Part shown: positions 15,521 to 22,580 of the stretch, one piece after another | How the letters are laid out: every line of letters begins with the position of its first letter | How positions within the stretch are numbered: position 1 is the stretch's first letter | NCBI RefSeq assembly: GCF_033898525.1 | Contig: NZ_JAXAFJ010000006.1 | Span: forward strand, 62,001-126,000 | Length of the DNA stretch: 64,000 nucleotides | Direction: 5' to 3' | From: Flaviflagellibacter rhizophilus | Lineage (GTDB): Bacteria; Pseudomonadota; Alphaproteobacteria; Rhizobiales; Methylopilaceae | Translations under genes and position numbers: made by a program | The notes under the pieces: model-generated | Databases searched by the model: none | What the model saw: only the letters and a program-made list of their open reading frames with translations | Told to the model about the DNA's origin: nothing

Positions 15521-15898
15521 ACCCTCTATCAGGCTCCAAAACTTTCGCCGTGATTGCCACACGTCGGACGCTTCGATGGTTCTGCTTGTGACAGATTCTG
15601 TGACAGATCGCCATCACGGAGAGGGTGAAGTTCCCGCTGAAGAGAGCCTGAAGCCCCTTAGCTGCGTCCCTTCCTTTTTCGAGCGTAACGCCTTAGCTCC
15701 GCAATCTCGCTCGGACTGATCTCCAGCCAAGTTGCCTCAGACCTAGTTCGCTCATAGGGATGAAGCGCGCGATAAATCCTCAGAGCTGGCTATGATCTTC
15801 GAGAATCTAATTAGCTTCTGAGGCCCACCAAGATGACTGATCTTGATCAGGAAATATTTCCTTGAAGGCGTATTGGATGCGCCTTCGGAGGCCATGTT
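15521..15898. other. gene-free left end of the island
   Basis: No plausible reading frame was found. The only structure noticed is a pair of 10-bp direct repeats, TGTGACAGAT, at 15587-15596 and 15599-15608, listed separately. Confidence 0.5.
15587..15608. promoter_or_regulatory. candidate integrase arm-type sites, left end
   Basis: TGTGACAGAT occurs twice with a 12-bp period. A similar TGTGAC pair lies just inside the right end (22261-22277) in the same orientation. Paired short repeats on both sides of the att core are typical of tyrosine integrase arm sites. Confidence 0.4.
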
Positions 15899-16050
15899 GT
15901 CTGGCATTGAGTGCTTCAACGAGAGCTTCGAGCGGGGATGTTCTTCGCCTTCAGGCGGAAGGCCAGAACGTCAGTCAGATCGCGAAGGCCCTAGGAATAG
16001 GTCGAGCTTCTGTCTATCGCGCTCTGGCTGAACCACGTTTAGCCCCTTAA
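15899..16050 (+). pseudogene. C-terminal remnant of a serine resolvase/invertase
   Basis: The frame ending at 16050 gives VLRLQAEGQNVSQIAKAL followed by GIGRASVYRALAEP, the Hin-type DNA-binding helix-turn-helix that ends serine recombinases. The upstream residues (STRASSGD) still resemble the linker, but the catalytic domain with its Ser nucleophile is absent; the sequence before 15899 encodes nothing similar in any frame inspected. It is a fossil of another mobile element inside the island. Confidence 0.65.
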
Positions 16051-16115
16051 GTCTGCCGCTCAAGTTTGGTTTGTCTCTTCCACCTTCTCAAGGAAGATGG
16101 TGGCGTGAACTCCTC

Positions 16116-16253
16116 ATGGTGAAGATGGGCTTGTCTGAAGCAGCACTCGTCAGTTGTGACTTGGAGCGGATTAAGCGCATCTCAGAGTCACTCGCAGCGA
16201 GGGACTTGGACGACTTCGCGGCTCTGCAGGTCACCCTATCCGCAGGAAGATGA
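16116..16253 (+). CDS. small hypothetical protein (45 aa)
   Basis: ATG 16116, ending 1 nt before the next start codon region. The predicted helix LERIKRISESLAARDLDDFAALQVTLSAGR is amphipathic. No family is recognised. The tight junction with the following gene (stop 16251-16253, next GTG 16254) is the main support, suggesting coupling. Confidence 0.35.
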   Translation: MVKMGLSEAALVSCDLERIKRISESLAARDLDDFAALQVTLSAGR

Positions 16254-16625
16254 GTGGGATCGATCGTGACCATCGTCTTAGACCGAATGTGCTCGAGCGA
16301 CCTCCAAGAGCTAATCGCGTGCGGTCCGGTGTGGATCGTGGACACCGCTGAGAACCGACAAATTGCCGAAGCAGCTTGGACGAGCTTGCCCGCACGTTCG
16401 ATGCTCCTCACGACATTCAAGGCTGAGGTTGGCTGGAGCACCAGCGAGGTAGCTTGCGACATCTTAGAGACCGTAGTCGAGCATCATCCAGCGTGGTCAG
16501 TTCTCGTCTTCATGGGCACCACCGCTTCCCCGAATGTCAGCCAAGCCCTGAAAGGTTTGGCTGAGGGGAACCTCGAGGTATGTGCGAACGGCTTCCGCTA
16601 TGCTCGTCATTTGGAGCTTGGATGA
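16254..16625 (+). CDS. hypothetical island protein, alpha/beta (123 aa)
   Basis: GTG 16254 has AGGAAG about 8 nt upstream. The N-terminus (VTIVLDRMCSSDLQELIACGPVWIVDTAENRQIAEAAW) followed by alternating strand and helix segments suggests a small Rossmann-like or flavodoxin-like fold. The segment EHHPAWSVLVFMGTTASP is the most family-like part. The function is unknown. It probably shares a transcript with the 45-aa gene before it. Confidence 0.6.
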   Translation: MGSIVTIVLDRMCSSDLQELIACGPVWIVDTAENRQIAEAAWTSLPARSMLLTTFKAEVGWSTSEVACDILETVVEHHPAWSVLVFMGTTASPNVSQALKGLAEGNLEVCANGFRYARHLELG

Positions 16626-16641
16626 GGGTTTCCAAGGCCAG

Positions 16642-17286
16642 ATGATCAACTACGTGAGCCTCTTGCCCCACCGACATCGCTCGCTAGTCTTGGGTGCGCT
16701 CCTCAGCGTGATCCTGATCGCAGTTGGGTTCGCTGTGCTTCCAGCAGGTTCGTGGTTCGCCAAAAGAATTCTTCCCGCAGCGGTGTTGCTCTCTTTCGGA
16801 GGCTCCCTGCTGCTTTTTGGGAGGCCACGATGGTTGGGCTTCCTCCTCTTGCTCGCTGGTTCACCTGTCGCAGCTTTGGCGTCTGTGGAGCACTCGGGCT
16901 ATTTGCGCAATTTGCCAGACGGACTGGGGGTGACGGGGATCATCTCGGAAGGGAGCAAGCTGGGCCTGTTGGAAGCTTGCGGTGCGGTAGTCTTCCGACT
17001 TGCAAGCCGAACGCAGGAAGAACTGATCCTACGGGGAATAGTGGCGCTTCCGCCTTCGCCCGGGCAGTTTGGAAACTGGCGAGAGACGCCACTGCAAGAT
17101 GGAATGAAAGGGTTCGATCATGATAATCGGGGGTGGCTCGGGTTTTCCTGCTACGGGGACGACGCTTGGGAGAAGATCATCCAGAAAAGGAGCACCTCTG
17201 AGGGCTCTTTTTTTGCCCGGCACCCGGGCGCAGTTCTGATCGTCCTGCCGCAGGAGGGCATAGCTGCTCTCGCCTACTTGGACTAG
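16642..17286 (+). CDS. hypothetical island membrane protein (214 aa)
   Basis: ATG 16642 with AAGG 6 nt upstream; a frame from 16582 would overlap the previous gene. Residues about 10-85 contain three hydrophobic segments separated by short basic loops (SLVLGALLSVILIAVGFAV, AVLLSFGGSLLLF, WLGFLLLLAGSPVAAL). The C-terminal 120 residues are soluble, with no recognised motif. A single-base tract TTTTTTT occurs inside the 3' part (near 17210) without breaking the frame. Function unknown. Confidence 0.55.
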   Translation: MINYVSLLPHRHRSLVLGALLSVILIAVGFAVLPAGSWFAKRILPAAVLLSFGGSLLLFGRPRWLGFLLLLAGSPVAALASVEHSGYLRNLPDGLGVTGIISEGSKLGLLEACGAVVFRLASRTQEELILRGIVALPPSPGQFGNWRETPLQDGMKGFDHDNRGWLGFSCYGDDAWEKIIQKRSTSEGSFFARHPGAVLIVLPQEGIAALAYLD

Positions 17287-17295
17287 GAAGCAGAA

Positions 17296-17502
17296 ATGCC
17301 AGACACCTCGCGAAGAAAGATGAATGCTTCCCAGAAGAGGGCTCTGAAGGCAGCAGAGATCGCGACCTTCGTGGCGCTCTATGGGCGGAAGGCACAAAAG
17401 GGTCGTGAGCCAAACGATCGACGATACAGCGACGGAACGGCACTCGCTCTTCAGCACCTTTCGCCGGAGGAGTTCGACCGTCTGCTACGGGAGGACGAAT
17501 AG
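17296..17502 (+). CDS. small basic hypothetical protein (68 aa)
   Basis: ATG 17296, 9 bp after the membrane-protein gene. The sequence KRALKAAEIATFVALYGRKAQKGREPNDRRY ... LSPEEFDRLLRED looks like a conserved small bacterial family of unknown function seen in many proteobacteria; this is recalled, not searched. It is highly charged and helical, without Cys or a signal peptide. Confidence 0.6.
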   Translation: MPDTSRRKMNASQKRALKAAEIATFVALYGRKAQKGREPNDRRYSDGTALALQHLSPEEFDRLLREDE

Positions 17503-17510
17503 CTCTTGGT

Positions 17511-18005
17511 TCAGGCAAGCAGCAGCGGGAACTTCTTCAGCAGGTAACGCTTGCTCACGCGGGATATCTTCGCTCGGTTCTCGATCATGTCGCGGATAGC
17601 CCCAAATCGCTCATCCTGGGTCTCCTGCCGAGCCTCATCCGCTGCGGCTTGCACCTCAGCCAGATCAGCCCTTTCCACCACTCCCGAGTAGAAGTAGGCG
17701 ATTGCAGCCTCGTCCAAGAACAAGAACGCGCGCAATCCTCTCTGACCTTCCACGCGGAACTCGACGCATTTGTTCTCGTCGTCTTCACGCAGGATCAAGA
17801 TGCCTTTCTTGCGGTGATAGTTCGAGAGGTAAAATCCTGCGAACGCTGAACCCGCCAACGAGACACCGATGGCTCCGAAGATGAGGACGTTCCCGGCATT
17901 CCGACGCGTCGTCCAGTAAAGGTCACGACCTGCTGACGACCCTAGTCCCGCAATCGCAGACCCTCCAATCGCTGCTCCAACGAGCTTCCCACGCAACGAC
18001 GCCAT
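17511..18005 (-). CDS. hypothetical membrane-anchored protein (164 aa), divergent from the XRE gene
   Basis: ATG 18005 is preferred over GTG 18020. A Gly/Ala/Ser-rich N-terminus with glycine-zipper spacing (GKLVGAAIGGSAIAGLGSSAG) precedes a transmembrane helix (VLIFGAIGVSLAGSAFAGFYL), then a cytoplasmic or periplasmic domain with FRVEGQRGLRAFLFLDEAAIAYFY and a long charged helix. The glycine-zipper-like start hints at membrane oligomerisation, as in pore-forming effectors, but no family is recognised. Its promoter region contains the palindrome at 18033. Confidence 0.5.
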   Translation of the reverse strand: MASLRGKLVGAAIGGSAIAGLGSSAGRDLYWTTRRNAGNVLIFGAIGVSLAGSAFAGFYLSNYHRKKGILILREDDENKCVEFRVEGQRGLRAFLFLDEAAIAYFYSGVVERADLAEVQAAADEARQETQDERFGAIRDMIENRAKISRVSKRYLLKKFPLLLA

Positions 18006-18032
18006 TCCAAGTTCCCACAACCTGTTATATAG

Positions 18033-18044
18033 GTCCTATAGGAC
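18033..18044. promoter_or_regulatory. 12-bp perfect palindrome, candidate XRE operator
   Basis: GTCCTATAGGAC is exactly self-complementary and sits midway between the divergent starts at 18005 and 18082, overlapping AT-rich promoter-like sequence. It is a natural autoregulatory site for the XRE protein and could control both genes. Confidence 0.5.
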
Positions 18045-18081
18045 TTGGATTTTAGTCTGTCTATCGGCGCGATCTGCGCAG

Positions 18082-18345
18082 ATGGACATCCATCATCTCT
18101 TTGGAAAAAACGTTCGGCACTTTCGCTTAAAACAGGGCATGACGCAGCAGGAACTCGCGTTCAGAGCCAAGCTCGAGGTTGCGTATGTCAGCAAGCTGGA
18201 GAGGGGTTTGAAGAACGCGACGTTGGAGACCATCAGCGCAGTCTCAATAGCCTTGGCCATTCAGCCGTCATCACTGTTTGACGAACTCGGCAGCGAAGCG
18301 CCAGAGCCGATCAAGGGCGGAAGAAAGTTGAAAATCACCAACTAG
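18082..18345 (+). CDS. XRE family helix-turn-helix regulator
   Basis: 87 aa. Residues about 8-65 form a Cro/C1-type HTH: FGKNVRHFRLKQGMTQQELAFRAKLEVAYVSKLERGLKNATLETISAVSIAL, with Q-x-x-L-A and the recognition helix in standard places. A short C-terminal tail (GGRKLKITN) is basic. Such single-domain regulators control island transfer, toxin-antitoxin or defence genes. The palindrome 40-50 bp upstream is the likely target. It is followed 8 bp later by an exported hypothetical protein. Confidence 0.85.
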   Translation: MDIHHLFGKNVRHFRLKQGMTQQELAFRAKLEVAYVSKLERGLKNATLETISAVSIALAIQPSSLFDELGSEAPEPIKGGRKLKITN

Positions 18346-18353
18346 GGGCAACC

Positions 18354-18830
18354 ATGGCCATTGTTCAGCGCACGAGCTTCCCGAACAGGGCCGTGATGGG
18401 AATGTTCACTGCGATCTTCGCTTCCGCGATTTCTCCTGCCCATGCCTATGTGAAAGGCAAGGGTCCTCGGGTTCATACCGAGATCGGTGTTGACACTTAC
18501 ATCGAGAAAAAATGGGAGTCGTCCCCCGGATTTTGGGAGGTGTATGCCCGCTTCATCGGACAGCCTGGCTTTGCTCGGGAAGCCAACGAGACCATGTATC
18601 TCAGAGCGGATTGCACGAAGGCGGAAGCGACCATCGCTCCTAACGACGATCCGAGCATGGGCGTGCTCATGACCCTGTATCCCGACAATCGCAAAGGCAC
18701 CCATCTAAAGGCACCGAAGGCGATGCTCGAAGAGGACCTCATGCGGAGTAGGAGCAACGTGCTTCTTGCCAATCTTTGGTATGCGACATGCAAGAACGTC
18801 TATATGCGCTACTTCGAACCTGAGACCTGA
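18354..18830 (+). CDS. hypothetical exported protein (158 aa)
   Basis: ATG 18354 follows the XRE gene with GGGGCA in front. A signal peptide (VMGMFTAIFASAISPAHA) starts late, after 13 leading residues, so ATG 18396 (MGMFTAIFA) is an alternative start. The mature part has about 130 residues with two Cys, YIEKKWESSPGFWEVYARFIGQPGF and a C-terminal aromatic run (NLWYATCKNVYMRYF). Not recognised. An exported product beside an HTH regulator is unusual for an island and its role is open. Confidence 0.55.
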   Translation: MAIVQRTSFPNRAVMGMFTAIFASAISPAHAYVKGKGPRVHTEIGVDTYIEKKWESSPGFWEVYARFIGQPGFAREANETMYLRADCTKAEATIAPNDDPSMGVLMTLYPDNRKGTHLKAPKAMLEEDLMRSRSNVLLANLWYATCKNVYMRYFEPET

Positions 18831-19014
18831 TCGATTCAGACGCTTGGGAGCGTGTGATAAGTGCCGAGCGCAGCATAGAATGATCTGTTCCTGAACCGGA
18901 GAAATCGCGAAGACGCGAATTTCGGCTTGGCTGCTCCTACATAGGGCTGCAGCATCAGAACCTTAGACGATCGCTTTCGCTGCTAGATTGGTCCGATCTC
19001 AGAAAGGTGGGATC

Positions 19015-19383
19015 GTGGGACTTCTGCGTTGGCTTCACCGTCGGAAGCGAGAAAGGCAAATCCGCATTGCTGTGCAAAGCTTACGGGCTCCGCCGATTCC
19101 GACTCACTGCGCGGAAGAAGACGAATGGCTCAGGTTTCTCAACCATGGGACTTTATATCGGGAGGAGATGCCCGACGGAAGTTTCCGCTTTTACCGGTTG
19201 ATCCATCACTTCGATCGCAGCCAGATAGAGGCTCTGCTTGATAGGCGCGACAGCCTCTATGAGGTCCGAGCGAGGGGGCACTGGCTGCTTCAAGAACATC
19301 TAGTTTTCAGAGATTGCATACGCCACGGCCCAGCTAAGGTGATGACAAAATCGGACTTGGTTCGCTTTACCGGATGGCATTGA
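19015..19383 (+). CDS. hypothetical island protein (122 aa)
   Basis: GTG 19015 has AAGGTGGG just upstream. The N-terminus is strongly basic (LHRRKRERQIR); the middle holds EEDEWLRFLNHGTLYREEMPDGSFRFYRLIHHFD. No family is recognised, and no signal peptide or membrane segment is present. It overlaps the next frame by 10 bp. Confidence 0.45.
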   Translation: MGLLRWLHRRKRERQIRIAVQSLRAPPIPTHCAEEDEWLRFLNHGTLYREEMPDGSFRFYRLIHHFDRSQIEALLDRRDSLYEVRARGHWLLQEHLVFRDCIRHGPAKVMTKSDLVRFTGWH

Positions 19384-19673
19384 TGCCGGGTCACATTGTG
19401 AAAGCTAAGTGCGCGTGTGGCTTCTCGCGTGAATTGTGGCCCGGGGCAACCAGCAAGGGTGAGCGCGTGATGGCCTACGTTAATGCGGGTCGCGACATCC
19501 ATACCGTTGACGGGGCGGAAGCCGTTGCAGCGTCACTATTTACATTGGAAGACCCGTGGACTGTGCCCGATCGTCAGTGGGTGAACCCGTCAACGGGTGA
19601 CGTCGGAGATTATCTCTGTCCTGCTTGCCAAAGTTACTCGATGCGAATGGAGCTTGGAGGCTTCTGGGACTGA
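19374..19673 (+). CDS. hypothetical protein with zinc-ribbon-like Cys pairs (99 aa)
   Basis: ATG 19374 or 19383, overlapping the previous gene. Two Cys pairs, CACG near residue 13 and CPAC near residue 83, could form a zinc ribbon or rubredoxin-like site. The middle includes GRDIHTVDGAEAVAASLF. Unrecognised family. Overlap with its neighbour suggests co-translation. Confidence 0.5.
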   Translation: MALMPGHIVKAKCACGFSRELWPGATSKGERVMAYVNAGRDIHTVDGAEAVAASLFTLEDPWTVPDRQWVNPSTGDVGDYLCPACQSYSMRMELGGFWD

Positions 19674-19685
19674 CGTTGGCATCGG

Positions 19686-20345
19686 GTGGATCAATGCATC
19701 CCTGTCCTTTGTATTGCGGCTGTCCGATCGCCCCACACACGAGGTGTGTTCTTGGCACTTTATCTCGCCTCGATATCAGCCATCATCCGCCATGCAGCTA
19801 TCAGCGAGCGCGTTCCAGGAGGCCAGGAGGCTATCTGGCCCATCGCGAATGGCACCTACAGGACCGATGGCGATCTTGTTGCGGTGAGCTTTCAGAACCC
19901 ACTGGACGTTCAGCAGTTCGTCGTGGGGCTCATTGGTAGGGGTCTTCGCGGGACAGACCAAAAGAGAACCCCCGACTACGTAGTCGTCGATCTATTCCAA
20001 GGCCCCACATCTGTCTGCCCGTGGCTGGACCTGACGGAGAACGGAGCGGAGTTGGCTCTGATGCCTTCTCTGCGAAAGCCTAAGAGGCCCAAGAGCGTCA
20101 CGCAGGAGGTCCTAGAGGTGCGTGACGTGCTCTGGCGTCACTGGAACCCTCTGAATGTCTCGCCTGAGATCACCGACGAGACGGAATATGACGATTACAT
20201 CCCCGGCCTGATCGCTCTCAAGCGCCACTTCGGCATCCGAGCGCTCGATCTGCAGCGATATCTGATTTGGATGCAATCCAATTGGATTAACCAAGAAGCA
20301 GACTCTGCTCGGGCTTACAGAACTGATTCCGCCTTGTTAAACTGA
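19686..20345 (+). CDS. hypothetical protein with DUF1871-like C-terminus (219 aa)
   Basis: The C-terminal 75 residues contain VLEVRDVLWRHWNPLNVS with DEYDDYIPGLIALK-like spacing (here ETEYDDYIPGL), a pattern seen in DUF1871-like small proteins often found beside polymorphic toxins or as immunity-type proteins. The N-terminal 60 residues read less like a coding sequence, so the real start may be an internal codon near 19791-19860. No catalytic motif is seen. Confidence in the family is low. Confidence 0.45.
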   Translation: MDQCIPVLCIAAVRSPHTRGVFLALYLASISAIIRHAAISERVPGGQEAIWPIANGTYRTDGDLVAVSFQNPLDVQQFVVGLIGRGLRGTDQKRTPDYVVVDLFQGPTSVCPWLDLTENGAELALMPSLRKPKRPKSVTQEVLEVRDVLWRHWNPLNVSPEITDETEYDDYIPGLIALKRHFGIRALDLQRYLIWMQSNWINQEADSARAYRTDSALLN

Positions 20346-20642
20346 CGCTCGTATTGGGAATTTTAGTTAAAGAAGTCGCGATCTTGCCAATCTTAGTCCT
20401 CATGGGTGTTCAAGCTTGGGTCTCTTGAATTCCACTGGAGTGGCGTGCAGAGATCATCTCCCCTACAGTTCTTGAAGAACAAGCGGTAAACCGACTTCGC
20501 GCAACCTTATTTGTAATGACCCTTAATTATGTAAAGCTCTAGTTCGAAGATTTGCTTTTCCAAGCAGTTAAAACAGCTAAATAGATTCTCTTCTTTTTTT
20601 TGTCAACGATTGACTGAAGTTCTTTCTTGAAGTTCACTAGAA

Positions 20643-20666
20643 TTTCTTTCTTTCTTTCTTTCTTTC
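20643..20666. repeat. TTTC microsatellite, six perfect units
   Basis: Six consecutive TTTC units followed by a TTTA unit and TTTTT. Such a homopyrimidine run is out of character with the surrounding high-GC genome. Confidence 0.85.
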
Positions 20667-20706
20667 TTTATTTTTGCTAAATTTAATTTGATTCAATGTT
20701 TGAACA

Positions 20707-20731
20707 CACTTCGCCCTTGCGGGGCGAAGTG
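20707..20731 (+). terminator. strong hairpin, terminator-like
   Basis: CACTTCGCCC pairs perfectly with GGGCGAAGTG (10 bp) around TTGCG and is followed by GTTTTCC. It could terminate transcription arriving from the 19.0-20.3 kb genes, or protect an RNA end. Confidence 0.55.
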
Positions 20732-20841
20732 GTTTTCCTGATTCAGCGTCTCGGATCACTAGTCGTTGACACAACTCCGAAGAGATCAGCTAGGGTCATC
20801 CTGTTAGCTTTTACGGGCTGCTTCTGTGGTGGTTAGCTACA

Positions 20842-21336
20842 ATGACGGCAACTGAACGGCGAAACGACCTGCGACCGGTTCGGTCTGGTGTTGTCTTAAA
20901 AACAGAGCACCATCCATTTTTCCGGCTCAAGAGCCGGGTCATTCTGCCAGTGCTTCGATCCACCTGCCGAGGTTTAGCTCGGACCCGCCCTCTTGTTTTG
21001 GGCTTCGGGGGCTTCGCAATTGAGTCAGCCCCTGGACTCCAGACCATTGTCTTCGAAGTGATTACCGCAACTACGGTGATGCAGCGTTTTAAGCTACAAG
21101 AGTATATATGGAACGACGATCTCCACCCATCCACACTACTGGTGCTCCGGGAGCCATCATCACATGCAAATGTAGCGGGTATTCTCAAAGTATACAATGA
21201 TCGCGTCGGAAAGTCAAGTTTAAACGGCTCGGTGGGAAACCGATTTGAAAATCTAGTTAAGCTTGCTGACTATCAACTCCGCCTTGAGGTGCGTATAGCG
21301 GAAGAGCATTCGCGGGTCTTTATGGCCACTGATTAG
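20842..21336 (+). CDS. doubtful open frame (164 aa)
   Basis: An ATG with a weak GGTGG upstream opens a 164-residue frame that runs 84 bp into the 3' end of the oppositely oriented integrase. No domain is recognised. A shorter frame exists on the other strand over the same DNA. It may be non-coding. Confidence 0.25.
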   Translation: MTATERRNDLRPVRSGVVLKTEHHPFFRLKSRVILPVLRSTCRGLARTRPLVLGFGGFAIESAPGLQTIVFEVITATTVMQRFKLQEYIWNDDLHPSTLLVLREPSSHANVAGILKVYNDRVGKSSLNGSVGNRFENLVKLADYQLRLEVRIAEEHSRVFMATD

Positions 21337-22245
21337 GGCCACTTCGGGAAGGCTCAGTCCTTTCTCGAAGAACCTGCTGATCGCTTCGTGCCGAAGGTCG
21401 TGGAACCGTAGATCATCGAGATCGCCTCGTTTAACTGCTCGCTTCCAAGACAGTTTCACGGCCTCAGCACTTGTTGAGAACACACGATCGTCCAGTGGGT
21501 CTGTTCGTAATCTCGCCTCTTCCAGCACCTGCATAGCTTCTAAGCTGAGTGGGACAGTGCGGGGCTGACCATTCTTTGTCATCCGAAGATGGGCCAGATG
21601 CTTAGAGCGATCCACATCAAACCATCGCAAGGACAATATCTCACCTCTTCGCATTCCAGTTGCCAATGCGAACCGCGCAACGAGAGGAACTAGCGGGTTT
21701 CGGCAAGAGGCGAGGGCTCTTTCCAAGCGATGCCATTCGCCCGATTCGAGTCTGCGGGTTCGACTAGGGTCTGCACGTGGATTCCTCACGCTGCTCAGAG
21801 GATTGGCGTTCAGGGAGACACCCCATTCAGACATTGCGACTCTGAACAGGTGGCGCAAAATCCCTAGCTCGCGGAGCACGGTGGATGGTCGGACGCGGGT
21901 AAGTCGCTCGTCACGGTAGCGAGCCAAATGAGATGGTGTGATCTCATTTAAAGAGAGTTCGGCCCAAGGCTGTCGCAGGAACGCTCTGAGACTCGTGATC
22001 TCGTTTGCGCTGCTCCGTTTTTTCACCGCAACGGTTTCGATATACCGATCGATGAGATTCGATACCTTGATCGATGCCGTGTCGGACGTGGCTGGATCGG
22101 GCTTCCCGTGCAGGAACTTAGCTTCGGTCCGAGCAGCCCAAGCTTCGGCTTCTCGTTTGCTGAGGAAGGAGCGAGAGCAACTCTTCCACCCCTGTCTGCG
22201 AATTTGAACCTGCTACGTGCTGCCACGCTTACGAATAGTCGCCAC
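21253..22245 (-). pseudogene. tyrosine-recombinase integrase interrupted by an in-frame amber codon
   Basis: Read from GTG 22245 (AAGG 7 nt upstream) the frame gives VATIRKRGST, then TAG at 22215-22213, then QVQIRRQGWKSCSRSFLSKR and onward without interruption to the stop at 21253. Integrases with this N-terminus have Trp (TGG) where the TAG lies, so one G-to-A change has broken a 330-residue protein. The rest is intact: arm-binding N-terminus, core-binding domain, and catalytic domain with TGMRRGE (Arg), a Lys in MTKNGQ, FHDLRHE (His, Arg), SGHKD (His) and the FRYTHL tyrosine. Restart at GTG 22026 would lose the arm-binding domain. Confidence 0.85.
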
Positions 22246-22260
22246 TCTCGCACCTTCTGG

Positions 22261-22277
22261 TGTGACCCGAGTGTGAC
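22261..22277. promoter_or_regulatory. candidate integrase arm-type sites, right end
   Basis: TGTGAC at 22261-22266 and 22272-22277, 11 bp apart, lie between the integrase start and the tRNA, with the same motif and orientation as the left-end pair. Confidence 0.4.
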
Positions 22278-22348
22278 AATCGCGATTTTCGGAGCAGCTA
22301 ATCTCCGATGTCTGTCTAAGAAATCGCTTAGAAGCTCTTGGAGATTTT

Positions 22349-22450
22349 GGATGGTGGGCACGGTTGGGATTGAACCAACGACCCCACCCGTGTGAAGGGT
22401 GTGCTCTCCCGCTGAGCTACGCGCCCATCCGATGCGCTTCCTAGGGGTGC
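22349..22450. repeat. right copy of the direct repeat bracketing the island
   Basis: 102 bp matching 15417-15520 except for a 2-nt deletion and two substitutions. It includes the full tRNA and 24 bp of its 5' flank, so the repeat is longer than the usual tRNA 3'-end att core. Confidence 0.85.
22352..22426 (-). tRNA. tRNA-Val (CAC)
   Basis: Canonical 72-nt body plus encoded CCA. The acceptor GGGCGCG pairs with CGTGCCC (one G-U), the D-loop is AGCGGGA, the anticodon loop TTCACAC gives CAC, and the T-loop is TTCAATC. Its 3' end faces the integrase, the expected position for the tRNA reconstituted at an integration site. Confidence 0.93.
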
Positions 22451-22580
22451 CGCCCGTTCCTGTCAAGAACGCAGAAGGGCTGCTGCACTGCGCGGTTTCC
22501 AACCCTTCCTCTGGATGGTCCGATGTGGTGAGACACTGCCTTCGAACGTCCTATAACTGTGAAGCGTGCCGGGTTCTCAC

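Larger units (their letters stand above)
20346..20841. other. AT-rich gene-free tract in the island
   Basis: About 500 bp without a credible gene, conspicuously AT-rich between 20400 and 20700 and containing a TTTC microsatellite and a strong hairpin (listed separately). It lies upstream of a doubtful gene and the integrase end. It may hold a replication or transfer site, or simply be decayed DNA. Confidence 0.5.
15521..22348. mobile_element. tRNA-Val-associated genomic island, probably immobilised
   Basis: About 6.8 kb between two direct repeats that each contain a tRNA-Val gene. It has a tyrosine integrase directly inside the right repeat (with an amber codon), a serine-recombinase C-terminal remnant near the left end, an XRE regulator and mostly unrecognised genes. 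Its DNA is AT-richer than both flanks, with weaker codon bias. TGTGAC repeat pairs lie inside both ends and could be integrase arm sites. Core genes lie on either side. Confidence 0.75.

Noticed and set aside
20643..20670. TTTC repeat considered as part of a CRISPR-like array
   Set aside because: Units are 4 nt without spacers. No repeat-spacer architecture or cas genes occur anywhere in the window.
20811..21197. 128-codon minus-strand frame in the island downstream of the integrase
   Set aside because: No domain or ribosome site; it competes with a plus-strand frame that is itself doubtful, so neither is well supported.
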